In this document: piece by piece, positions 57,390 to 64,000 of the stretch
Numbering within the stretch: position 1 is the first letter of the stretch
Layout: every line of letters begins with the position of its first letter
From: Amycolatopsis solani
Lineage (GTDB): Bacteria > Actinomycetota > Actinomycetes > Mycobacteriales > Pseudonocardiaceae
NCBI RefSeq assembly: GCF_033441515.1
Contig: NZ_JAWQJT010000001.1
Location: 2,542,001 to 2,606,000 of the forward strand
Reading direction: 5' to 3'
DNA: 64,000 bases
Made by a program: the position numbers and the translations under genes
Notes under the pieces: model-generated
Told to the model about the DNA's origin: nothing
Database searches by the model: none
What the model saw: only the letters and a program-made list of their open reading frames with translations

Positions 57390-58541
57390 TCAGGAGCCGG
57401 GCTTGCTTGCCGTGGGGGAAAGGGGCTTGGCGCCGTTTCCGTTGGCGGGCTTCGTCGCCGGGCCGTTCGAGTTCGCCGGGGCGTTGCCCGGCTTCGCCGC
57501 GGGCGCGGGCTTCGGGGCCGGAGCGGCCTTTGCCGCGGGCTTGGCCGGGAGCTGCGGCTGCACCACCGGGACCACCGGCGCGGCCGGCGTCGTGGCCGAT
57601 TCCGTGTCGCCGCCCACCAGCTTGGACGCCTGGGGGATCACCGCTTCCTCCGGCAGCGTCGCGAGCTGCGTCTCGCTGCGGTTGAGGATGTCCTCCGCCA
57701 TCGCCAGGCTCTTGCGGGCCTGCTCGCGGATCTCCGCCAGCCGCTCGACCTTGCGGTTCGCCACCGTCGTGCGCTGAGCCGCCTGGGTGGTCGCCTCGTC
57801 GAGGCGGCGCTTGGCTTCCGCCGTCGCCTCGTCGAGCCGCCGCTTGGCTTCGGCCGTCGCCTCGGCGATCCGGCGCTCGGCCTGGTTCTTGCTCGCCGTG
57901 CGCTGGTCGGCGATGTGCTTGTCCAGCGCCGTCTTCTGCGCCGACTGCGACGCCTCGAACTCGCGCTCGATCTTCCGCCGCTTCCGCTCCGCCTCGTTGT
58001 CGAGCAGCTCCCGCCGCTGCGCCGCCTCGACGGTCAGCCGCTGCACCTCGGCGCGCGTCTCCGCCAGCGCGTTCTCGTGCTCGGAGTGCAGCAGGTCGGC
58101 CTGCTTGTCCAGTTCCGCGACCAGCTTCGTGTACCGCTCACGCAGCTTCGTCGACGCCTCGGTCGAGCCCGCCCACGTCTTCTCGGCGGCGGCCTCGGCG
58201 CGCTTGACGATCTCGTCCGCGCGCGCCTGCGCGAGCGTCACCGTCCGCTGCATCCGCTCGTCGAGGTCCTCGAGGCGCTCCGGCGGCTTCATGAGCTCTT
58301 CGACGCGCGCTTCCAGCGAAGCGACCTGCTTCCGGGCGGACTCCGCCTCGCGGGTCGCGGTCGCGGCCTGCGCGACGGCGGCGTCGCGCTCGCTGAGCAC
58401 CCGGCGCAGCTGCGCCTCGACGTGGTCGAGGTACTGGCGGACTTCGTTGCGGTCGAAGCCGTGCCAAGCCTGGGTGTACTCACGACGGAGGGGGAGGAGG
58501 CCGTTGAGGGCGGTTGCGGCGGGGTCGCGCTCAGGAACCAT
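57390..58541 (-). CDS. DivIVA-domain coiled-coil protein
   Basis: 383 residues. An N-terminal DivIVA motif (LRREYTQAWHGFDRNEVRQY, about residues 18-37) precedes about 260 residues of unbroken coiled coil. This includes a direct repeat of AEAKRRLDEAT. A disordered Ala/Pro/Lys-rich tail makes up the last 75 residues. Proteins of this plan (Scy/FilP-like, sometimes called cellulose-binding) organise polar growth or the cytoskeleton in actinomycetes. Start ATG 58541 without a strong ribosome site. No operon partner. Confidence 0.85.
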   Translation of the reverse strand: MVPERDPAATALNGLLPLRREYTQAWHGFDRNEVRQYLDHVEAQLRRVLSERDAAVAQAATATREAESARKQVASLEARVEELMKPPERLEDLDERMQRTVTLAQARADEIVKRAEAAAEKTWAGSTEASTKLRERYTKLVAELDKQADLLHSEHENALAETRAEVQRLTVEAAQRRELLDNEAERKRRKIEREFEASQSAQKTALDKHIADQRTASKNQAERRIAEATAEAKRRLDEATAEAKRRLDEATTQAAQRTTVANRKVERLAEIREQARKSLAMAEDILNRSETQLATLPEEAVIPQASKLVGGDTESATTPAAPVVPVVQPQLPAKPAAKAAPAPKPAPAAKPGNAPANSNGPATKPANGNGAKPLSPTASKPGS

Positions 58542-58657
58542 GCGCCCGACCGTACCTGGGCACGGACCGCTTACGCCCTTCGGCTTAACAAATCACCAAC
58601 ACGTGTCGCTGTCCTGGCGGCGCGTCGCCGGAACGGCCGCACGCCGGAAACACTGCG

Positions 58658-60652
58658 TCACCAGTGGAAGCCTCGAGACAACCGAGCGAGCGCCATCGCC
58701 GCTTTCGAAAGGTGTTTCTCGCCACGGCCGATCTTCAGCCCGCCCGAACCACCCGCCGCGGCCGAGTCCGGGAAGATCCGGAAACCCTGGTACGCGACGG
58801 CGTCGGTGAGGCCCGGCGTGAGCGTGTACGCCAGCCCGATCGCCTGCCCGGCGGGCGTGCCGATGTGCTTGGGCCGCTCGACGAGCGCCTTGAGCACCAT
58901 GTCCGCGGCCTGTTCCGGCGACTTCGTCGGGAACGCGTCGTAGATCTTCGTCGGGCGGATCATCGGCGTGCGCACCAGCGGCATGTGGATGGTGGTGAAC
59001 GTGATCCCGTCGCCGTGCGTCTCGGTCGCCGCGATCCGCGAGAAGTAGTCCAGCGCCGCCTTCGACGCCGCGTACGCCGAGAAGCGCGGCGCGATGCCCT
59101 GCACGCCGATCGACGACACGTTCACGATGTGCCCGAACTTCCGCTCCGACATGTGCGGCAGCACCGCGAGGATCAGCCGGACCGCGCCGAAGTAGTTGAT
59201 CGCCATCGCGCGCTCGTAGTCGTGCATCCGGTCGTAGGACAGCTTGATCGACCGGCGGATCGACCGGCCGGCGTTGTTGACCAGCATGTCGATCCGGCCG
59301 TGCTCGGCCAGCATCGCGTCGACGGCCTTGCGCACCGAGTCCTCGTCGGTCAGGTCGGCCGGGTACACCGACGCGGTGCCGCCGGCGGCGACGATTTCGT
59401 CGCGGACCTCTTCCAGCTCGTGCCGGCGGCGCGCGACGAGCAGCGGGACGCCACCCGCGGCGGCGACCTTCAACGCCGTCGCGCGGCCGATGCCGGAAGA
59501 CGCGCCGGTGATGATCACGCGGCGGCCGTCCAGTTCGCCGCGCGGGCCGTGCTTGCGCGCGCGGAACGGGTCGAGGTGCTCGCGCCAGTAGCGCCACAGC
59601 GTCGGCGCGTACTCCTCCAGCCGGGGGACCTCGACGTTGCCGGCCAGCGCCTTGCGCGTCTCGGCCGAGGAGAACACCGAAGGGAACGCCATGGTGTCCA
59701 GCAGCACCGGCGGGATGCCGAAGCGCTCCATGACGGCGTCGCGGGCGATGGTGACGCCCGGGATGTGCTCGGTCAGCTTGACCAGCCCGACGAGCCGCTT
59801 GGAGAGCCCTTCGCCCAGCTGCACCGAGATCGTCGGCGCGCCCGCGGCCCGCGCGAAGGCGTTGTAGACGGACACGACCGGCTGCGGCTCGGGGTTGACC
59901 AGGTGGAAGGCGCGGCCGTCGAGCCCGGGCTTGACGACGAGTTCGAGCAGCGCCTTGGCGACGTAGTCGACCGGCACGATGTTGGTGTCGCCGAGGTCGG
60001 GGCCGACGATCGGCAGCACGTCGGGCAGCCCGGCGAGCCGGTTGATCGCGGGGAAGAGGTAGTACGGGCCGTCGATCTTGTCCATTTCGCCGGTCTCGGA
60101 GTGCCCGACGACGACGGCGGGCCGGTACACCCGCCACGGCACCTCGGTCTGCTCGCGGACGATCTTCTCGGCCTCGAACTTCGTCCGGTGGTACGGCGTG
60201 ATCAGCCGCTGCCCGGCGTCGAACATCTCCTCGGTGAAGATGCCTTCGTGGTCGCCCGCGACGGCCACCGAAGACACGTGGTGCAGGCAGCCGGCGCGCA
60301 GGTCCGCGGACAGGTCGACGACGCTCTGCGTGCCCTCGACGTTGGCCTTGACGCTCGCTTCGTCGTCGGCGGTGAGGTCGTAGAGGGCGGCGAGGTGGAC
60401 GACGTGGTCGACGTGCCCGCGCAGCTCGTCGCGGTCGGCCTCGGACACCCCGAGCAGCGGCTCGCCGAGGTCCCCGGTGACCAGCGTGACGCGGTCGGAG
60501 TGCGGCCACTGGTCGACGAGCGCGGCCAGCCGGGCCTTGCTCGACGCCCGGACCAGCAACGCGACGCGGTCGTCGTCGGGGCGGGAGAGCAGCAGCCGGG
60601 TGAACTGGCGCCCGATCAGTCCGGTCGCCCCGGTCACCAAGAACGTCGCCAT
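58658..60652 (-). CDS. AcrA1-like two-domain short-chain reductase
   Basis: 664 residues from ATG 60652 (GTG 60661 possible). The N-terminal half is an extended NAD-binding-4/fatty acyl-CoA reductase-like domain (FLVTGATGLIGRQFTRLL, HVSSVAVAG, TPYHRTKFEAEKIV). The C-terminal half is a classical short-chain dehydrogenase (VIITGASSGIGRATALKVAA, NNAGRSI, FSAYAASKAALDY). This tandem arrangement and length match mycobacterial AcrA1 (Rv3391), an acyl-CoA reductase linked to wax and lipid synthesis. It likely reduces a long-chain acyl-CoA; a ketoreductase role is also possible. Confidence 0.85.
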   Translation of the reverse strand: MATFLVTGATGLIGRQFTRLLLSRPDDDRVALLVRASSKARLAALVDQWPHSDRVTLVTGDLGEPLLGVSEADRDELRGHVDHVVHLAALYDLTADDEASVKANVEGTQSVVDLSADLRAGCLHHVSSVAVAGDHEGIFTEEMFDAGQRLITPYHRTKFEAEKIVREQTEVPWRVYRPAVVVGHSETGEMDKIDGPYYLFPAINRLAGLPDVLPIVGPDLGDTNIVPVDYVAKALLELVVKPGLDGRAFHLVNPEPQPVVSVYNAFARAAGAPTISVQLGEGLSKRLVGLVKLTEHIPGVTIARDAVMERFGIPPVLLDTMAFPSVFSSAETRKALAGNVEVPRLEEYAPTLWRYWREHLDPFRARKHGPRGELDGRRVIITGASSGIGRATALKVAAAGGVPLLVARRRHELEEVRDEIVAAGGTASVYPADLTDEDSVRKAVDAMLAEHGRIDMLVNNAGRSIRRSIKLSYDRMHDYERAMAINYFGAVRLILAVLPHMSERKFGHIVNVSSIGVQGIAPRFSAYAASKAALDYFSRIAATETHGDGITFTTIHMPLVRTPMIRPTKIYDAFPTKSPEQAADMVLKALVERPKHIGTPAGQAIGLAYTLTPGLTDAVAYQGFRIFPDSAAAGGSGGLKIGRGEKHLSKAAMALARLSRGFHW

Positions 60653-60752
60653 CGTCTTCACACCTCTCGCTCCACGCCCTGACCCTGCGCATTGTGCTGC
60701 ATCGGGACGTCAGTGACCACCGTGGTGGAACGTGAAGTTACTCACCGGTAAC

Positions 60753-61598
60753 TTATTCGGGCTCCGCGATGACGATGCGGTTCTCCTCGTAGCCGTCCGA
60801 ACCGCCGACCCAGCGGCCGCCGCAGGTCGCCAGCACCACCCGGTGCGGGCCGGACTGGCCGAACAGGTCGTCCGCCTGCGCGGGCAGGTCGTCTTTGTGC
60901 ACGGTGAGCAGCTGGGAGACCCGGTACCGCCAGGTCTTGCCGGCGCTGTCCACGACGGTCACAGCCCCGCCGATCCGGGCGTTCCACAGCTCGGCGAACG
61001 GCCCGGTGGCACCCCGCCAGTTGACGTGCCCGGCGAACACGCTGGCCCCGCCGGCCGCGTCGAGTTCGGCACCCCACCAGGCCGCCTGCCCGAGGTCGGC
61101 GGGGATCGGGAGCTCGCCGCCGGGGCCGAGGTCCTGGCGCACGAGGGTGGCGGTGCCACCCGCGGGCAGCCGCACGGTGCCGGGTTTCTGCGGAGCGGGA
61201 GTGGACGGCTGTGCCGCGGGCGCGGCGGCGGGAGCGCTCGTCGTCTTCGGCGGCGGCGGGGTTTCCGGAGTGGCCGGCTGAGCCGCGGCCGGGGCGGCGG
61301 CACCCGCGGCGGGCACCGCGGTCCCAGCCACGACGGCAACGGGCGGCGAGGAGACCACGGAGGACCCCAGCTGCACGGCGACGACGGTCGCGGCCCCGAG
61401 CGCGAACCCGGCGAGCAGCCGGCCCCGCCGGGGTTTCGGCACGGCCGCACGACGCCGGTTGTTGGCTTGCTGGGCATACATGACGGCCCAGTCGGTGCCG
61501 GGCTGAGGCTCCTCGCCCGCGGCCCAGCCCACTCCCCGGTGCCACTCCTCGATGAACCAGTCCTCGCCCCGCCAGTTCTCGCCGGCGTCCTTCGCCAC
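60753..61598 (-). CDS. Class F-type sortase
   Basis: 281 residues from GTG 61598 (GGAGGTAGCGGA upstream). A cytoplasmic lead, one membrane helix (LLAGFALGAATVVAVQLGSS) and an Ala/Pro-rich spacer of about 70 residues are followed by the sortase domain. Its His is in VFAGHVNW, the catalytic Cys in VVLATCGGRW and the Arg in ENRIVIAEPE. It sits 4 bases downstream of the SpaA-type surface protein gene, so that protein is the expected substrate. Cell-surface enzyme anchoring proteins to the wall. Confidence 0.88.
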   Translation of the reverse strand: MAKDAGENWRGEDWFIEEWHRGVGWAAGEEPQPGTDWAVMYAQQANNRRRAAVPKPRRGRLLAGFALGAATVVAVQLGSSVVSSPPVAVVAGTAVPAAGAAAPAAAQPATPETPPPPKTTSAPAAAPAAQPSTPAPQKPGTVRLPAGGTATLVRQDLGPGGELPIPADLGQAAWWGAELDAAGGASVFAGHVNWRGATGPFAELWNARIGGAVTVVDSAGKTWRYRVSQLLTVHKDDLPAQADDLFGQSGPHRVVLATCGGRWVGGSDGYEENRIVIAEPE

Positions 61599-61602
61599 TC
61601 CG

Positions 61603-63036
61603 CTACCTCCGCGAAGCGCGCCGCGCGGCGAAGCCGGCCGAACCTGCGCCCAGCAGCACCAGCAGGCCCACACCGGCCAGGCCCAGGGGCGAATAACTCG
61701 TCTCGACCGCTCCCTGCATCCGGACGACCGGCGCGCCGCCCGCCGGGATCGCGCGCGGGACCTCGTTCGGCTTGTTGGTCACCGACAGCGCGAGGGTCTC
61801 GCCCGGCTTCACCGTGCCGCACACCGACGGCGGGTTCGCCGGGTCGTACGCGTTCGTGTAGCCCGGTGGCGGGCTCGCCTCCACGACGCAGATCTCCTGC
61901 GGCGCCCGCAGGTTCTCCACCGCCACACCGCCGGTCGCGCCGTCGGTCGTGACGACCGCGGGCTTGCCGTCGGCGCCCGTCAGCGGCTTGCCGTCCTGGC
62001 CCACCGCGGGCGACTTCTTGTCCGCGCCGGTGATCCGCAGGACCGCACCGCCGACGCCCTTGCCCGTGTTCGCGTCGGTCTTCGTCACCTGGACCTTGCC
62101 GGGCTTCGCGACCTCGACGACGCCCTGCGCGGTCAGCTCCTGCTCGCCGCCGGTGGAGACGACGCGCTGCTTCGACGTGTCGACCGGCACCCGGACGTAG
62201 GGCCGGGCGGCCGGCGCGGACAGCGACGCCACCAGCTTCGGCCGCTCGCCGGACGGGGTCAGCTTCACCTTCACCGTGCCGTCGGCGCCGGTCTTCAGCG
62301 TGACGGTCTTCGCCGCGGCCTGCGGGCTCGCGTTGCCCGCCGTGCCACCGGACGGCTCGCCCAGGGTGCCGGCCGTCGCCGTCAGCTTCACCTCGACGTC
62401 GGGGACGCCCTTGCCCTGCGCGTTCTTCACGGTCGCGGACCACTCGGCCGCCTCGCCGAGGTGCTGGTCGCCCTTCGGCGCGGTCACCGAAGCGGTCCAC
62501 GGGCCGCGGTTGGTCTCGGCGTCGGTCTTCAGCCGCTCGACGGCGTCGGCGGAGCCCTTGCTCATCGCCTTGAGGTACCCGGTCGCGTCGTAGGCGATCT
62601 TGTCCGCGGGCAGGTCCGGGTCGAGGTCGGCGGGGGTGCGCGGCGCCGCCGTCCACGAGTGCAGCAGGTGCGCGAGCGCGGTCGCCTCGTCGGGGTTCTT
62701 CGTGCCGCCGTAGCGCAGCAGCAGGTACGAGATGTTCGCCGCCTGATCGGCTGGCAGCTTCGTGCCCCACTTCGTCAGCAGCTCGTCGCCCGGCTGGTAC
62801 GGCTCGTCGGTGTCCGGCGCCCGGAGCCGGAAGCTCACGCAGAACACCTGCTGCCCGCCGACGACGTACGACCCGAGCCAGACCGGGCGCGGCGCCGGGT
62901 CGGCGCCGACCCGGTGGCCGACGCCCTCCTGGCTCGCGGCCGACGCGGCGGGCGTGGAGAGCAGGCCGAGCAGCGCTGCGGCGAACAAAGCGACGAGCAC
63001 GCGGATGACCGCGCGCGGGCGTGCCGACCACCTCAT
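61603..63036 (-). CDS. SpaA-type surface protein, likely sortase substrate
   Basis: 477 residues. Signal peptide (VIRVLVALFAAALLGLLSTP, cut near ASA), a thioester-like N-terminal region (QQVFCVSFRLRAPD, but with no matching Gln motif), an Ig-like domain, and a prealbumin/SpaA fold (KVQVTKTDANTGKGVGGAVL, CVVEASPPPGYTNAYD). It ends with a membrane helix and FAARRASRR. No LPXTG or LAXTG is present; IPAGGAP about 45 residues from the C-terminus, in the place of a sorting signal, is the likely motif for the adjacent class F sortase. Confidence 0.82.
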   Translation of the reverse strand: MRWSARPRAVIRVLVALFAAALLGLLSTPAASAASQEGVGHRVGADPAPRPVWLGSYVVGGQQVFCVSFRLRAPDTDEPYQPGDELLTKWGTKLPADQAANISYLLLRYGGTKNPDEATALAHLLHSWTAAPRTPADLDPDLPADKIAYDATGYLKAMSKGSADAVERLKTDAETNRGPWTASVTAPKGDQHLGEAAEWSATVKNAQGKGVPDVEVKLTATAGTLGEPSGGTAGNASPQAAAKTVTLKTGADGTVKVKLTPSGERPKLVASLSAPAARPYVRVPVDTSKQRVVSTGGEQELTAQGVVEVAKPGKVQVTKTDANTGKGVGGAVLRITGADKKSPAVGQDGKPLTGADGKPAVVTTDGATGGVAVENLRAPQEICVVEASPPPGYTNAYDPANPPSVCGTVKPGETLALSVTNKPNEVPRAIPAGGAPVVRMQGAVETSYSPLGLAGVGLLVLLGAGSAGFAARRASRR

Positions 63037-63344
63037 GGTGTGCAGACTCCTTCGACGGACGTGCGGCGTCTCCGCAGGTCACACGATTGATCAACTCCCC
63101 GACGCGCGTTCGGTGAACGACCGGGCACGCCAAGTGAGCGTCGCGCCCGAGGGGTCCGGATGTCTACCGCCCTTCGAGTGGCCGTCGCCGAACGGTCGTG
63201 ATCTCCATCGCTTACCGTGTCTGCCGTGGCCACGGGCCCGCGGTCGAGTAAAGTTGTCTTTACTCGACGGGAACCGCACGTCCCCGGCGGTCGTTGAACC
63301 CGATGCAGCGTCGATCCACAAAGCAGCAGATCCAGGAGGATCAG
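63037..63344. other. Divergent promoter region
   Basis: 308 bases between the surface protein and the Bax inhibitor-1-like gene, with no convincing coding frame. It contains the palindrome at 63243-63268 and the AGGAGG ribosome site of the rightward gene. Confidence 0.55.
63243..63268. promoter_or_regulatory. Palindrome upstream of the Bax inhibitor-1-like gene
   Basis: GTCGAGTAAAG / CTTTACTCGAC, a perfect 11-bp inverted repeat with a 4-base centre, 77 bases before the GTG start. AT-richer than its surroundings; operator or leader hairpin. Confidence 0.5.
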
Positions 63345-64000
63345 GTGCGTTCCAGTAGCAACCCGGCGTTCCGCAACCTGCCCCACGGCGGAACCCAGAC
63401 TTACGGGCAGTACGGGCCCCCGGTGGGCTTCAACCAACCCCAGGGCGGCGTGCCCGGGTACGGCCCCGGCCAGGCCGCCTCCGGCGAAGGCGACCGCCCC
63501 ATGACGGTCGACGACGTCGTCGTCAAGACCGGCATGAGCCTCGGCGTCGCGCTGCTCGTCGGGATCGTCACCGCGATCTGGGCCCAGAACACGCTGGCCG
63601 AGACCGGCCGGCTCTCCGGTGCCCTCCTCGGCGCGATGATCGGCGGCCTGCTCGTCGGGCTCGTCATCTCGCTGGTGATCATTTTCCGCCAGAAGCCGAG
63701 CGGGCCGCTGACGCTCGTCTACTCCGCCGCCGAAGGCCTGTTCCTCGGTGCGCTGAGCGGCGTGTTCGAGGTCGTCTACAAGGGCATCGCGCTGCAGGCG
63801 ATCATCGGCACCGCCGGTGTCTTCATCGGCATGCTGGTGGTCTACAAGACCGGCGCGGTCAAGGTGACGCCGAAGCTGACCAAGTGGATCGTCGGCGCCG
63901 TCGTCGGCGTCGCGATCCTGATGCTGTTCAACCTGATCAGCACGCTGGTCTTCGACTTCAACCCGCTGCGTGGTGGCGGTCCGCTCGCCATCATCTTCAG
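63345..64000 (+). CDS. Bax inhibitor-1/YccA family membrane protein (partial)
   Basis: At least 218 residues; the gene runs off the window. GTG 63345 follows AGGAGG. A Gly/Pro/Tyr-rich cytoplasmic lead (PPVGFNQPQGGVPGYGPGQ) precedes a series of membrane helices starting VKTGMSLGVALLVGIVTAIW. LGALSGVFEVVYKGIALQAI and GTAGVFIGMLVVYKTGAVKV follow. This is the YccA/Bax inhibitor-1 plan of multi-pass proteins thought to act as pH-gated ion channels or stress modulators. The C-terminus cannot be judged. Confidence 0.88.
   Translation, partial: MRSSSNPAFRNLPHGGTQTYGQYGPPVGFNQPQGGVPGYGPGQAASGEGDRPMTVDDVVVKTGMSLGVALLVGIVTAIWAQNTLAETGRLSGALLGAMIGGLLVGLVISLVIIFRQKPSGPLTLVYSAAEGLFLGALSGVFEVVYKGIALQAIIGTAGVFIGMLVVYKTGAVKVTPKLTKWIVGAVVGVAILMLFNLISTLVFDFNPLRGGGPLAIIF

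Overview
The window is from a high-GC filamentous actinomycete, most likely Amycolatopsis or a close relative in the Pseudonocardiaceae. The grounds are third-position GC bias in almost every gene, frequent GTG starts, chains of 4-base overlaps, XRE-DUF5753 and AfsR-type (SARP) regulators, an ECF42/DGPF pair, actinomycete cell-wall proteins, and a chitinase with DasR-like sites. This is inferred from content; no marker gene is present.

Positions 1-7,600 are an accessory segment. A coupled trio (radical SAM/SPASM protein, dTMP-kinase-like protein, EEP-fold phosphatase or nuclease) is divergent from a LysR regulator. It is followed by a second P-loop kinase-like gene, two XRE regulators each broken by a frameshift (one by a clean 11-bp tandem duplication), and a HAD protein without its nucleophile motif. 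The segment is nucleotide-themed and partly decaying.

Positions 7,600-26,700 are a defence island. It holds a full type I restriction-modification operon (hsdR-hsdM-hsdS), a PD-(D/E)XK nuclease beside a large AIPR-family protein with a RAMA-like C-terminus, and a NucS-like nuclease. It also holds a 37-residue membrane peptide coupled to an HsdM-specificity fusion, and a two-gene module made of an Mrr-associated coiled-coil protein without a nuclease plus a DUF4041/GIY-YIG nuclease. Decayed transposase and cytochrome P450 fragments lie between the modules. The two-gene modules are the best candidates for little-described systems.

Positions 26,700-42,500 look like ordinary chromosome. They hold a P450 divergent from a TetR regulator with a clear operator, an LAXTG-anchored thioester protein, an AraC regulator, a secreted intradiol dioxygenase with a chitin-binding tail, a type II thioesterase, and a GH19 chitinase with two almost identical CBM5/12 domains. 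These are followed by small regulatory genes, a methyltransferase, an aldo/keto reductase, an unusual conflict-type protein, an ECF42 sigma/DGPF pair and a GH3 glycosidase.

Positions 42,500-57,300 are a regulatory and sugar-uptake block. A LuxR regulator heads a CebEFG/BglC-like operon. Two tandem giant SARP paralogues, a WXG100 pair, a second LuxR paralogue and an amidase follow. Related CTTCACG palindromes lie upstream of both LuxR genes. Positions 57,300-64,000 hold a nested palindromic repeat, a DivIVA-type coiled-coil protein, an AcrA1-like two-domain reductase, a class F-type sortase paired with a SpaA-type surface protein, and the start of a Bax inhibitor-1/YccA membrane protein that runs off the window.
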